A stretch of 64,000 bases of DNA from positions 124,001 through 188,000 of the forward strand of contig NZ_FOLP01000012.1 in the NCBI RefSeq assembly GCF_900112425.1, in the 5' to 3' direction. The translations under genes and the position numbers were made by a program. The stretch is from Variovorax sp. OK212. GTDB lineage: Bacteria; Pseudomonadota; Gammaproteobacteria; Burkholderiales; Burkholderiaceae_C. Every line of letters starts with the position of its first letter. The first letter of the stretch is position 1. Below, piece by piece: positions 25,803 to 34,650 of this stretch. The notes below the pieces were generated by a model that worked only from the letters and a program-made list of their open reading frames with translations, searched no databases and was not told the origin of the DNA.

Positions 25803-26597
25803 TCACCGCCCCTGAAAGCTGGGAGGGCGCTTGTCAATGAAGGCCTGCACGCCTTCGCGATAGTCCGCGCTCCACCCCATTTCCCGGACAAAGCTCACTT
25901 CCATGGACAGCTGCTGCTCCAACGTATGCCCGCGGGCCGCTGCCACCAATTCTCGCGTCCGTACCAGCGCCTTCGTCGGCATGTTTGCCACTCGGCTCGC
26001 CAGTTGCTCGACTGCAGATGCAAAGTCGGCGTCGTCGTAGACCTCCCAGATAAGGCCCCAATCAGCCGCCTTGCTTGCATGCAGTTTGTCTGCCAGGTAA
26101 GTCAGCCCGATCGCACGGCTCGCACCGACCTTCTGTGTCAGGAACCAAGAGCCGCCCGTATCAGGGGTCAGCCCGATCTTGGAGAACGCTTGCAGGAAAT
26201 AGGCCGAGCGGGCGGCCACGACGAGGTCACAGGCAAGCGCGAGTGATGCCCCACCTCCTGCCGCGAGACCGTTGACCGCTGCAATGGTCGGCACTTTGAG
26301 CGTCTGCAAGCGCAGGACCAGTGGCTTGTAGTGCCGCTCAACCACTTTGCCCACATCCGGCAGCTTGCCCTCGGCTTCCCGCATTGCAGGATCCGCAAGA
26401 TCCTGGCCGGCGCAAAAGGCTCTTCCGACACCAGTGAGGACCAGCACGCGCACTTGAGGATTGTCTTCAACGGCGCCAAGCGCCTGCGCCAGCTCGACGA
26501 GAGTCTCCTCGTTCAGGCTATTCAACTTTTCAGGGCGGGTTAGGACGATGCGTGCCACCGCACCTTGAATCGCCAGTTCGATATTCGAGAAATTCAT
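25803..26597 (-). CDS. paaG: PaaG-like enoyl-CoA hydratase/isomerase
   Basis: A 264-residue crotonase closely patterned on PaaG: TRPEKLNSLNEETLVELAQAL, GRAFCAGQDLADP, VGKVVERHYKPLVLRLQTLKVPTIAAVNGLAAGGGASLALACD, FLQAFSKIGLTPDTGGSWFL and WGLIWEVYDD, with SADYREGVQAFIDKR at the end. The Asp after LTP matches the PaaG active site and differs from hydratases, which carry Glu. PaaG isomerises the ring-1,2-epoxide of phenylacetyl-CoA to an oxepin and also shifts double bonds. No PaaABCDE epoxidase is in the window, so a delta-isomerase role is possible. A near-palindromic operator lies about 200 bases upstream. Confidence 0.82.
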   Translation of the reverse strand: MNFSNIELAIQGAVARIVLTRPEKLNSLNEETLVELAQALGAVEDNPQVRVLVLTGVGRAFCAGQDLADPAMREAEGKLPDVGKVVERHYKPLVLRLQTLKVPTIAAVNGLAAGGGASLALACDLVVAARSAYFLQAFSKIGLTPDTGGSWFLTQKVGASRAIGLTYLADKLHASKAADWGLIWEVYDDADFASAVEQLASRVANMPTKALVRTRELVAAARGHTLEQQLSMEVSFVREMGWSADYREGVQAFIDKRPPSFQGR

Positions 26598-26798
26598 GTC
26601 AAATCTCCAGTTCGGTTCCTACTTGGGCGTCCGTTCCGCTAAACGCTGGCAACGCCTAGGATGGCGAGCCGCAACCTCCCGACCAGCGCCTTGGCCCAAT
26701 ACCGAGCGGCTAGTGACTGTCGCGCGAAAAGGCGGAGGCGACTCCGAAGCTCAGAGGCCACCAGGCGGACCAAGCCATGATGCTCGATGTAGGCCAGT

Positions 26799-26816
26799 TA
26801 CGTCAAGTAGTTGATA
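26799..26816. promoter_or_regulatory. Operator-like near-palindrome, copy of the 14.55 kb site
   Basis: TTACGTCAAGTAGTTGATA matches the site before fadH copy 1 in every position but one (G for C in the centre). The core TCAAGTAGTTGA is at 26803-26814. It lies upstream of the minus-strand paaG-like gene. Its conservation inside otherwise decayed sequence suggests continued selection or recent duplication. Confidence 0.55.
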
Positions 26817-27664
26817 GACAATCCGCTGGAGTCAAGGGGCGAGCAGACTGGCGAGTACGTCGCGGAGCTATCGAATCGCTTCGCCCTCAGGGCTTCCTTC
26901 ATGCCAGCGCCTCCGGATAGCGCCGCCCGGCAACCGCACAGGCCCAGCAATCAGATTGCTGGGCCCGCGCCGCCGGATGGCAGACGCGCCCGGTTCTGGT
27001 CAATAGAGACCCGCTTGTTCCGAGGACGCTCCATACCCCCGACAGGGTGGAGCACAGGCAGCCCAACCCGGCGGATCGTCCCCTGGGGGCAAGACCAATT
27101 CGACCAAGGATGCTCACAGCTGCTCGTAGCATCGATGACTCAAGCGCTCGGTCATTGCAAATACCTGCGTCCGCGGCTTGCCCTTGCTAGATCCTCCTTC
27201 GAATGACCCCGGCGACGCTGTTTGCGTGGGGCGGGTGTGCACTCGCAAGCTGATCATCGGCAATGACTGGATGGTCATACTGATCGTCGGGGCCGATCTA
27301 TCCTCAATCCGCTCAGCTAAGGCTCCGAAGCGCAGGCGCACCAGCGGATTTGGCCGTTTCAAGCTGGCCTTCAGCTCTGGAAGAAACAGCAGTTGGCTTT
27401 TCCGACATCTATACCTTGAACATCGTCGGCGGAGGCGGTCGGCGAGCTTCACGCCTTCTGCCTGGTCCGCGATTGCGGCAGCAGTCACCTCCATTTGTTG
27501 CCGGCTGTTTGAAGCGGACCCTTGGGCGCCACCCTGCGCTCCGATGGACTTCGGAGCATCCTTCATCAGCGCAATTGCCGGCCACTGCATCATCGCCGTG
27601 ATATTTATACGAGCCGGATCACTTTAGTTTTTAGGGTTTACCGGAAGCTCTTGCAACTTTCCTA

Positions 27665-27676
27665 TCAACATCTTGA
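27665..27676. promoter_or_regulatory. TCAA-N4-TTGA operator-like site before fadH copy 2
   Basis: TCAACATCTTGA lies 24 bases before the preferred start of the second fadH gene. It keeps the TCAA/TTGA half-sites of the 14.55 kb palindrome but not its centre. A short motif of this kind can occur by chance; its position supports it. Confidence 0.4.
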
Positions 27677-27699
27677 CATGTTTTGGAGGGTCAGCCAAG

Positions 27700-29760
27700 A
27701 TGAGTGGAACTGATCCACACAGCCGTCTTATCAGCATCGCCATGACGACATACCCGCACCTGTTAAGCCCTCTCAAAATCGGGCGCGCCACCGTCCCGAA
27801 TCGTATGGTCATGGGCGCCATGCATACCCGACTGGAAACGCTGGATCGCCCTCACGAGCGACTCGCAGCTTTTTACGCAGCGCGGGCACGCGGGGAGATT
27901 GGTCTGATCCTCACCGGCGGCTACTCGCCAGTCCCCGAGGGGGTCATGGACGAAGGCGGCCTAGTGCTGAACCACCGGGATCAACTCGCCGAGCACCGAC
28001 TCATCACCTCAGCAGTGAAGAACGCTGGAGGTCAGATCGTGTTGCAGATCCTGCACGCCGGTCGCTACGCTAAGGTAGCTGAGTGTGTCTCCCCCTCTCC
28101 GGGTAAAGCGCGCATTAACGTGTTCCCGCCTCGCCCACTCAGCACAGCAGAAGTTTGGTCAACCATCGAAAGCTTCGCGATTACTTCTGCCCTGGCCCAG
28201 GAGGCCGGATACGCGGGCGTAGAGATCATGGGCTCCGAGGGCTACCTGATCAATGAATTCACAGCTGCCATCACAAACCAGCGTGACGACGAATTCGGCG
28301 GATCATTCGAAGGCCGAATTCGTTTCCCTATTGAGATCGTCAGGGAGGTGCGCGCCCGAGTCAATCCAGAATTCATGGTTATCTACCGTATCTCCTCGAT
28401 CGACCTGATGGAAGGAGGGATGACCGGGAGGGAAATCGCTGAGTTCGCCCGTCAGGTGGAACAGGCGGGCGCGGACATGATCAACACAGGGGTTGGCTGG
28501 CACGAGTCGTCAGTACCGACAATCGCAGCATCCGTTCCGCGTGCAGCTTGGGGAGATGCCGTCCGCAATATTAAGCAAGCCGTGTCAATTCCGGTCATGG
28601 CTTCCAATCGCATCAACGCGCCCGAGGTGGCCGAACAACTCATCGCGACCGGGAGCGCCGACCTCGTTTCGATGGCTCGCCCGCTCTTGGCAGATCCGGA
28701 TTTCGCCAAGAAGACGCGTCTGGGCAAGGCCGATGAAATCAATACCTGCATTGCCTGCAACCAAGCTTGCTTGGACCGAATTTTCACCGACCGCATAGCC
28801 ACATGCCTGGTCAATCCACGGGCGGGTCGCGAGATCGAGTTCGACGACGGGCTGTCCAATCGTCCGCGCCGCGTCGCTGTGATCGGCGGCGGGCCTGCCG
28901 GCATGGCATTCGCGGTCAACGCCGCCCAGCGCGGTCACCAGGTCACGCTCTTCGAGGCGGGCCAAGAGCTTGGAGGGCAACTCAACATGGCCCGGCAAGT
29001 CCCGGGCAAGAACGAGTTCAACGAGATGCTGCGCTACTTCCGAGTTTCGCTGCAGCGAGCCGGTTCTGTGGTGCGGCTTAACACGCGCATCACGCCCGCG
29101 GAACTTGCCGAAGGCCATTTTGACGAGATTGTGATTGCCACGGGCGTCAGCCCCCGCACGCCAGAGATTCCAGGTATCAACCATCCGAAAGTGCTGAGCT
29201 ACGTTGATGTCCTCACCAAGCGCGTCCAGGTCGGCCAACGCGTCGCCATCATCGGCGCGGGTGGAATCGGTTTCGACGTCGCGGAATTCCTGGTTGGTGA
29301 TGCTCAAGAATCGCTGAGCACGACTGCGTTCATGAGCGCTTGGGGCGTGGATACCTCCATCAAGAGTCCCGGCGGCTTGGCGCCCGCCGCTTCCCATCCT
29401 CCGCGCCGCACCATCCACATGTTCCAGCGGAAGTCGGAGTCCCTCGGCAAGAACTTGGGCAAGTCCACCGGTTGGATTCTCAAAGCCAAGTTGCGCAAAG
29501 CAGGCGTTGCGATGACTGGTGGCGCGACCTATGACGCAATCGACGATGTCGGACTTCACTACACCGTCAACGGCGAGCGGCGGGTGGCCGAGGTCGATCA
29601 TGTGATCCTGTGCGCAGGACAGAACTCCAATCGCGAGTTGTACGACGCGCTTCAACAGCGGGGCGTAACCACGCACTTGATAGGCGGCGCTGACGTTGCG
29701 ACCGAACTAGATGCACTGCGCGCAATCGACCAGGCCACGCGCTTGGCCGTTTCCTTCTGA
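27700..29760 (+). CDS. fadH: NADPH-dependent 2,4-dienoyl-CoA reductase (FadH-type), copy 2
   Basis: A 686-residue paralogue of the protein at 12464-14497, aligning without large gaps through all domains: FMN barrel (TTYPHLLSPLKIGRATVPNR, GAMHTRLETLDRP), Fe-S cysteines (NTCIACNQACLDR, TCLVNP), FAD motif (VIGGGPAGMAFAVNAAQRG) and IIGAGGIGFDVAEFL. All catalytic and cluster residues seen in copy 1 are kept, so it should be active. The ATG at 27700 is preferred because GGAGGG precedes it; an ATG at 27742 fits the family N-terminus equally well. It is followed 28 bases later by a truncated copy of the acyl-CoA ligase, reproducing the gene order of the first cluster. Confidence 0.92.
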   Translation: MSGTDPHSRLISIAMTTYPHLLSPLKIGRATVPNRMVMGAMHTRLETLDRPHERLAAFYAARARGEIGLILTGGYSPVPEGVMDEGGLVLNHRDQLAEHRLITSAVKNAGGQIVLQILHAGRYAKVAECVSPSPGKARINVFPPRPLSTAEVWSTIESFAITSALAQEAGYAGVEIMGSEGYLINEFTAAITNQRDDEFGGSFEGRIRFPIEIVREVRARVNPEFMVIYRISSIDLMEGGMTGREIAEFARQVEQAGADMINTGVGWHESSVPTIAASVPRAAWGDAVRNIKQAVSIPVMASNRINAPEVAEQLIATGSADLVSMARPLLADPDFAKKTRLGKADEINTCIACNQACLDRIFTDRIATCLVNPRAGREIEFDDGLSNRPRRVAVIGGGPAGMAFAVNAAQRGHQVTLFEAGQELGGQLNMARQVPGKNEFNEMLRYFRVSLQRAGSVVRLNTRITPAELAEGHFDEIVIATGVSPRTPEIPGINHPKVLSYVDVLTKRVQVGQRVAIIGAGGIGFDVAEFLVGDAQESLSTTAFMSAWGVDTSIKSPGGLAPAASHPPRRTIHMFQRKSESLGKNLGKSTGWILKAKLRKAGVAMTGGATYDAIDDVGLHYTVNGERRVAEVDHVILCAGQNSNRELYDALQQRGVTTHLIGGADVATELDALRAIDQATRLAVSF

Positions 29761-29788
29761 TGGATGCACCCAGAGCGTGGGGACCGGT

Positions 29789-30416
29789 ATGAGCAAGTTT
29801 GACCTGGACCTGGAGAAGAATCCTGCCAACTACCAGCCATTGACGCCGCTCCGGCTGCTTGATCGTGCTGCAGACGTATTCCCCCACCGGACCGCAGTCA
29901 TTCATGGAAGCCGGCGCTACTCTTGGTCCGAGTATGCCGATCGCTGCCGCAGGCTCGCCCGGGCCCTGGTCGCCGCCGGCATCGAACGAGGTGACACGGT
30001 CGCGATCCTTGCCTCCAACATCCCTGCGATGCTAGAGGCGCAGTTTGGCGTGCCGCTTTCGGGCGCCGTTCTCAACTGCATCAACATTCGTTTGGACGCC
30101 ATAGCCATCGCATTCATCCTGCAGCACTCTGAGACGCGCGTTATGCTGGTTGACCAGCAGTTCGCTGACGTCGCTCGCGAAGCCGTAGAGTTGTCGGGCA
30201 TGCGCATCGATGTAGTCGACATCGAAGACGACGAAGTGCCCGGCGAAGCGGCGGCGGGCCAGATCGAATACGAAACCTTCCTCGCCAATGCGCCCTCGGA
30301 CGCACACTTGAGCTATCCCGAGGACGAATGGGATGCCATTGCATTGAACTACACGTCCGGCACGACCGGCAACCCGAAAGGCGTGGTCTACCACCACCGT
30401 GGCGCCTACTTGAATG
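29789..30416 (+). pseudogene. Acyl-CoA ligase, N-terminal part only (paralogue of 10764-12416)
   Basis: From the ATG at 29789, about 209 codons align closely with the intact ligase at 10764-12416: LLDRAADVFPHRTAVIHG, ASNIPAMLEAQFGVPLSGAVLNCIN, and the adenylation motif YTSGTTGNPKGVVYHHRGAYLNA. Immediately after GAYLNA the sequence becomes an IS3 OrfB tail. The A5 region and the whole C-terminal catalytic subdomain are missing, so no activity is expected. The second copy of the pathway thus depends on the first ligase or another enzyme for substrate activation. Confidence 0.9.
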
Positions 30417-30621
30417 CACCTTCAAACGCGACTACGTGGCACGTATGGACCTGCGGGATGCGCAGACCGTGATGGCGCAGTTGCCAGCGGCCTTCGAGCA
30501 CTTCAACAAGGTACATCCGCACTCATCGCTGAAAATGCGCTCGCCTCGGGAGTTCAGGCGGCAGCAGGCCGCACAGGTGCGCCAGGAACCATCGATGGAC
30601 CAGGCGCTTTATTGCGACTAG
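30415..30621 (+). pseudogene. IS3-family transposase OrfB, C-terminal fragment
   Basis: A 68-codon open stretch reads FKRDYVARMDLRDAQTVMAQLPAAFEHFNKVHPHSSLKMRSPREFRRQQ and ends at TAG 30619-30621. This is the C-terminal part of an IS3-family rve transposase, after the last catalytic residue. It is fused to the ligase remnant at its 5' end. It is not the same subtype as the fragment at 5986-6192, so at least two different IS3 elements have been active here. Confidence 0.85.
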
Positions 30622-31404
30622 GACCGGGTCGGAGTACGGGGGCAACATCACGCGGACGCGTGTCATGTGGTCAAGATCGTGGTCCGCCTTTGTCCAGGCG
30701 CGTTCCGATACTCCCGCATTCCGCCCGTGTTGCACGCTACGCATGCCTGCTCTGCGGTGATGGGTCCTGAGCGTTGCTTGGCGCTGGAGGTGCTGCGACG
30801 GCTGCCCGTCAGCTTCTTCCAAAACCCTGTGCACCAGCTTGCGCGCTGCCGACAGGCTGCGCGTCAACGACCCTTCAGTGACCACATAGCCCAAGCCATC
30901 AAACACGGCGTGCACCGCAACAGCATTGGCTGGACCGGGACCGAAGGAGCTCGAGCTGGGCTTGCGGACAGTTTCAAGGCATTTTTTGTCGCGCTGGAAG
31001 AGGCGAGCGGACGTAACTATGGGTCTCTGCCCCATGGTTTCGAGCTGACGGACCGTAGTGTGGCAAGCCTGCTGAGCTGCGCGCTGGGACTGGATCCCGA
31101 CCAGGTTGTTGACTCAAGCTATGTGAAACGGCTTCGGCAGCGTCAACGTGAACGAGCCTGACACCCAAGAGCGTGACCGTGCATCGCGTACGGGCAGCAT
31201 GCAGAGCCATCCCGAGGTCCTGTTCTGGTGCGCTAGGCAGCCGAACAGTCCGGAAAACCATTTTCCGTTGCTTTTTTGCAACAATTGGGATCCAGCCGGG
31301 TGGGCCAACCGTCTTGTTTGCGGGAGCCCAACCTTGTCCGATGGATTTGCAGCCCGTGCGTGTTCGATCCTATCGTTGAAAGCCGCTGGACGAGCGGAAA
31401 CAAA
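30622..31404. other. Region without a recognisable gene
   Basis: Overlapping frames occur at 30667-31161 (+, 164 codons, GTG start) and 30523-31035 (-), but neither shows a known domain. The plus-strand frame has a plausible helical end and could be a decayed or novel gene. It lies between IS3 debris and a terminator belonging to the next minus-strand operon. I leave it uncalled. Confidence 0.3.
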
Positions 31405-31429
31405 AACGGCGAGCTCAAGGCTCGCCGTT
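31405..31429 (-). terminator. Intrinsic terminator of the minus-strand two-gene operon
   Basis: A perfect ten-base stem, AACGGCGAGC with GCTCGCCGTT, closes on a five-base loop. Read on the minus strand it is followed by a T run (TTTTTG). It lies 21 bases after the stop codon of the small gene at 31450-31623. Confidence 0.85.
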
Positions 31430-31449
31430 ACAGGATCGGCAGGAAGAGT

Positions 31450-31623
31450 TCAGGCCGCTCTAACGCGCAGCGGCTTTGCGTAGCGAACAGCCGTCGAACG
31501 CGGACGAGTACGAAGCTCCCCCGTGGCGACAGCTTCCCGTGCAGCCTGAAGCGCACGCGACATGCTGGCCTGCTTGAGACCTAGCACTTCGCTGTAGATG
31601 TCATTACGTTCTCTGGTACGCAT
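31450..31623 (-). CDS. Small basic protein of unknown function
   Basis: A 57-residue protein starting at the ATG at 31623, which follows CAGGAA. It begins MRTRERNDIYSEVLGLKQASMSRALQAAREAV and ends in a basic tail (RTRPRSTAVRYAKPLRVRAA). The helical first half could be a ribbon-helix-helix or helix-turn-helix-like element, but I do not recognise a family. The start overlaps the end of the upstream gene by 20 bases and a terminator follows, so the pair form an operon. Confidence 0.55.
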   Translation of the reverse strand: MRTRERNDIYSEVLGLKQASMSRALQAAREAVATGELRTRPRSTAVRYAKPLRVRAA

Positions 31624-32143
31624 GGCAAGTTCCTGTGAGAGGCAGTATAGCAGCGATCTGAAAGTGAGGCTGTTTCGCCAGCTTGTCGAATATCCGGCTG
31701 TATAGGCGGCCCAGCTTCGCGGATGCCGGGAGGTAGAGGAACTGTTCGACGTCCGGAGCCTCGTCAATGTACATCTGCATCACGTCACCCAGGATTTCAG
31801 CGAACTGGAAGATCTGGAAAGCTGCAGGGAGATGCCAGTCTGCGGGTTTGAAGTGATCTTGCTCGGCGTCTGCACGGCAGAACTTGATCAGGCGAGAATC
31901 TTGGGAAGGGATAAAACCCTGGACATCCACCGTTTCCAGCATTTGGCTAAGGAATTCGGGATCGTCACCAGCCTCAGCATGCGGCGACAAAAACAGGAAC
32001 CAGAAATCAAGGCCGGCGAAGCGTACGGGCACGATCTCTCTGTTTGGGCCAATCTCGACCAAGTCTCCGATCCATGCGTCATCGCTTTGTGGCGCAGTCG
32101 CGAACAGTTTTTGTCGCAGGCCATCTTCCAACCAAGCAGCCAA
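31604..32143 (-). CDS. Hypothetical protein, acidic, unknown function
   Basis: About 179 residues. No ATG is available at the 5' end. A TTG at 32143 with GGAGAAA just upstream is the best start, and another TTG at 32161 is possible. The sequence is acidic with several aromatic-rich strands (VRFAGLDFWFLFLSP, FQIFQFAEILGDVMQMYIDEAPDV). I cannot assign a family. It precedes and overlaps the small basic gene, an arrangement reminiscent of toxin-antitoxin or toxin-immunity pairs, but no motif supports that. Confidence 0.5.
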   Translation of the reverse strand: MAAWLEDGLRQKLFATAPQSDDAWIGDLVEIGPNREIVPVRFAGLDFWFLFLSPHAEAGDDPEFLSQMLETVDVQGFIPSQDSRLIKFCRADAEQDHFKPADWHLPAAFQIFQFAEILGDVMQMYIDEAPDVEQFLYLPASAKLGRLYSRIFDKLAKQPHFQIAAILPLTGTCHAYQRT

Positions 32144-32264
32144 AATTTCTCCAAATTGCAACCAAAATTAGACCACGAAGGAGAGGCGGCGCTGCTCGCG
32201 TCACCCACGCTTTTCATGCCTAATCGTGAGCTGATTTGAAAAATCTACGCAGTGAATCCTAGGT

Positions 32265-32891
32265 ATGCCCCATCTCGTTCTGCTCGGTGACTCCGTCTTC
32301 GACAACGGCCCCTACGTTCCGCTCGGTCACGACGTGGGCCATCAGCTGCGTGAATGCTTGCCCGATCACTGGGGCCTCGACGTGCTGGCAGAGGACGGCG
32401 CGACGACCACGGACATTGAAAGACAGTTGGATGGCATGCCCAAGGGGGCAACGCATCTACTTTTGAGCGTTGGAGGAAACGATGCCTTGCTGAGGGCTGA
32501 CATCCTTGCTTCGCCCGTCGATTCGTCGCAGGAAGCGTTTCAGCTCTTGTGTGAGGCGGCGCAAGCATTCGGATCGAACTACAAGCGGGTGCTTCGTCAG
32601 TGTCTTCGCTTCGATCTTCCGATGGCAATCTGCACGATCTATGAGGGCAGTTTTGACAATCAAAGCGTGCGTCAGACCACTTCGGCGGCCCTGACGGCCT
32701 TCAATGATGTGATCTACCGAGCTGCTGTGGAAAAGAAGCTGCCAGTTCTGGAGCTTCGCGCCGTGTGCAATCAAGCCCAGGACTTCGTGAGATCGATCGA
32801 GCCATCTGCGGTGGGCGGAATGAAGATTGCAAAGACAGTCGCGCGCGCTGCGGTGACCGATTTTCGCTCTGGCGCTAGCGTGTTGCTTTGA
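32265..32891 (+). CDS. SGNH/GDSL-family hydrolase
   Basis: A 208-residue SGNH hydrolase without a signal peptide. Block I is LVLLGDSVFDN with the nucleophile Ser, block III is LLLSVGGNDAL with the oxyanion Asn, and the region before the C-terminus reads IEPSAVGGMKIA, where block V would normally provide Asp-x-x-His. The His is not obvious, so activity needs caution. Such enzymes are esterases or lipases acting on varied esters. It stands alone between the divergent minus-strand operon and gene fragments. Confidence 0.82.
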   Translation: MPHLVLLGDSVFDNGPYVPLGHDVGHQLRECLPDHWGLDVLAEDGATTTDIERQLDGMPKGATHLLLSVGGNDALLRADILASPVDSSQEAFQLLCEAAQAFGSNYKRVLRQCLRFDLPMAICTIYEGSFDNQSVRQTTSAALTAFNDVIYRAAVEKKLPVLELRAVCNQAQDFVRSIEPSAVGGMKIAKTVARAAVTDFRSGASVLL

Positions 32892-33092
32892 GTCGCGCAC
32901 TGGGAACTGCAGGTACGCGCGCGGTTTGCTGGCATTTCTGAAGCCTTGCCACGCGACCGCGAGGTGCGGCGATTCTCTCTCGGTAGCTGATCCGCAAGCG
33001 AACGCCGCCTTCTGATCAGCTAGTGTTCCTTCCTTGGGGAGCAGCGTGTCTGGTTGATGGGCAACCTGGAAACCCGGCTTGGGCGAAGTCGC

Positions 33093-33212
33093 CGATTTGG
33101 CGATCTGCGGCATGGCGGTCGCCACGACCGTGGTCTCGAGAGCGACCATGGCCATCAAGGCCATGACTGCGATGACGACGAGCGGGCGGCTCGTGGTTGT
33201 GTGAATCGGCAT
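33093..33212 (-). pseudogene. MFS (DHA2-type) transporter N-terminal fragment
   Basis: From the ATG at 33212, 40 codons read PLVVIAVMALMAMVALETTVVATAMPQIA, the first transmembrane helix and the motif (D/E)TTVVATAMP(Q/T)I of 14-helix drug transporters. The rest of the transporter is gone; the frame continues into sequence antisense to the SGNH hydrolase. A dead remnant. Confidence 0.75.
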
Positions 33213-33281
33213 GTTCGCCTAGAGACAATCCGAATAGGAGCAGGACCACACTTCCGTCAGCCGGCACCGACCGGCAGGCCA

Positions 33282-33440
33282 CGCTTTATACGCAGCTGAA
33301 CCGCTATAGAACGTCACCGAAGCATCTTTGGCCATGCGCGGCGCGAGGTGCCGGACCAGATATGTGGGCCCCCAGAATTTAGATGCAAGCATCCGCGCGA
33401 TTTCGCCGTCGTCCAGCTCGAGGAACGGCTTGAAGACGAG
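33282..33440 (-). pseudogene. Short-chain dehydrogenase fragment
   Basis: About 53 codons read FLELDDGEIARMLASKFWGPTYLVRHLAPRMAKDASVTFYSGSAAYKA, the central part of a classical SDR up to the catalytic serine strand. Neither the glycine-rich cofactor motif nor the Tyr-Lys pair is present. It is one of three unrelated fragments packed in 750 bases. Confidence 0.75.
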
Positions 33441-33576
33441 GTCTGCGGCAGTGGTAACGAGATGGGGTGCATGGCCACACACATCAGCGCTTCGACTATC
33501 AAGTCCGCTCCTGCCGAGTGGTGTGCAATCCCCGTGGCTATGTGAACTGGAGCGGCAGGATCGAGAACAAGGCGTT

Positions 33577-33843
33577 CGATCCTGGGCTGGTCATTCAGGT
33601 GAAGAGACGGCCAAGGGGGTGATCTTCGTATCGCTGGAGGACGACGAGACGGGCACGGTGCAGGTCATCGCGTGGAAGACCATCAAGAAAGCCCAGCGGC
33701 ATGAGTTCCTGAACTCGCGGCTCATGGCCGTGCACGGGACCTGGCAACGTGATGGGGAGCTGCGCAGTCTTGTGGCGTCTCGGCTTGAGGACCTGACACC
33801 GCTGCTTGGGCGGCTGTCGACCGTGAGCCGGGATTTCCATTGA
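33577..33843 (+). pseudogene. Error-prone DNA polymerase DnaE2 (ImuC) C-terminal fragment
   Basis: About 85 codons read ETAKGVIFVSLEDDETGTVQVIAWKTIKKAQRHEFLNSRLMAVHGTWQRDGELRSLVASRLEDLTPLLGRLSTVSRDFH, ending with TGA. This is the OB-fold and terminal motif of DnaE2, the SOS-associated alpha subunit that acts with ImuA and ImuB. The polymerase core is absent. One extra residue in the usual LEDETG motif suggests sequence drift. It marks the left border of the defence island. Confidence 0.82.
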
Positions 33844-33882
33844 GTGTCAGCAGCCACGAAAGATGTGGGCGCGGAACGGTCG

Positions 33883-34650
33883 TCAGTCTGGCCAAACACG
33901 CCTGTTCAGGTCACGCACACGCGAGACCTGCGCCGTGTACAAATCAGCCCAGGATGCCGTTCCCGACTGCAGGCGCATCCACTTGCGCGTTGGCAACAGC
34001 TCTACAGATCCGCACTGATCTTTGATGAGCCGACGAGTGGCCGACGCCGCGTGTCCAGCGAGAACATCTTGCTCGAAAAGCTGTAGAAAAAAGAAGAGTG
34101 GACCGAAACTCACGATGCGAAGCATGTACACCTCGTTCGGTTGCCCGTAGGAGATCCGCATGATGAACGGGTTGCTCAGTTTCTCTCCATCCACTTCAAG
34201 AGGCGACGGAGCCGCCAGGTAACTAACGATTGCGACTTCCGAGGACTTTGGCCGGATTCCCTTTCCCAGCATGTATGGGATGTACTTGGAAAACAGGGAT
34301 GAATGCGCGCCGTCAGTGCGCGAAGAGTTGAACGAAATTTTCAGCAACCATCGCGCGAGTTGGTCGAAGTCGTAAGTCAACTCGAGGTCGCGCTTCTTGT
34401 AGTCGGCAACCAAAATGCCCGATGACTCAAGAGTTTCTTTCCCATAGGAGTCCAGATCTCCAAGCACCTTGTTGTTGCACGTCGCACACACATCTCGAAC
34501 CTTGGCCTCTCCCGCGATCATTTTCTGGCTGACTTCATTCCACCCTAGGACTTTGCTGCCGAGCTTCTTCTGAAAATCGTAGATGAAAGAAGGAATGACA
34601 TGCTCGCGCGTCATGGTCCCTTCGCAGCCGCAATAAGCGCAGGTTGTCAT
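33883..34650 (-). CDS. HNH-like zinc-finger protein, putative nuclease
   Basis: A 255-residue protein starting at the ATG at 34650. The N-terminus has an HNH/McrA-like layout: C4-x2-C7, REHVIPSF with His17, and later VCATCNNKVLG with a second Cys pair followed by Asn-Asn. This matches the zinc-binding HNH_5-like group often found in defence islands. The remaining 170 residues form a mixed alpha/beta region with no recognised domain. It has the same architecture as the 412-residue protein at 37539-38777, so the two may be distant relatives. Nuclease function is inferred. Confidence 0.65.
   Translation of the reverse strand: MTTCAYCGCEGTMTREHVIPSFIYDFQKKLGSKVLGWNEVSQKMIAGEAKVRDVCATCNNKVLGDLDSYGKETLESSGILVADYKKRDLELTYDFDQLARWLLKISFNSSRTDGAHSSLFSKYIPYMLGKGIRPKSSEVAIVSYLAAPSPLEVDGEKLSNPFIMRISYGQPNEVYMLRIVSFGPLFFFLQLFEQDVLAGHAASATRRLIKDQCGSVELLPTRKWMRLQSGTASWADLYTAQVSRVRDLNRRVWPD

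Larger units (their letters stand above)
26598..27699. other. Long divergent intergenic region with remnants and hairpin
   Basis: About 1.1 kb separates the divergent paaG-like and fadH copy 2 genes. Open frames at 26811-27206 (+), 27178-27627 (+) and 27114-27593 (-) show no recognisable domain, and I do not call them genes. A perfect 11-base hairpin (GGCCCAGCAAT with ATTGCTGGGCC) lies at 26941-26965 without a T run. Two operator-like sites are listed separately. The stretch may hold decayed genes between two regulatory ends. Confidence 0.4.

Noticed and set aside
28585..29676. 363-codon minus-strand open frame
   Set aside because: Antisense to fadH copy 2 with no recognisable domain.
30667..31161. 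164-codon frame after the IS3 fragment
   Set aside because: Plausible helical end but no domain, GTG start without ribosome-binding site, and an equally long antisense frame; evidence too thin for a gene call.
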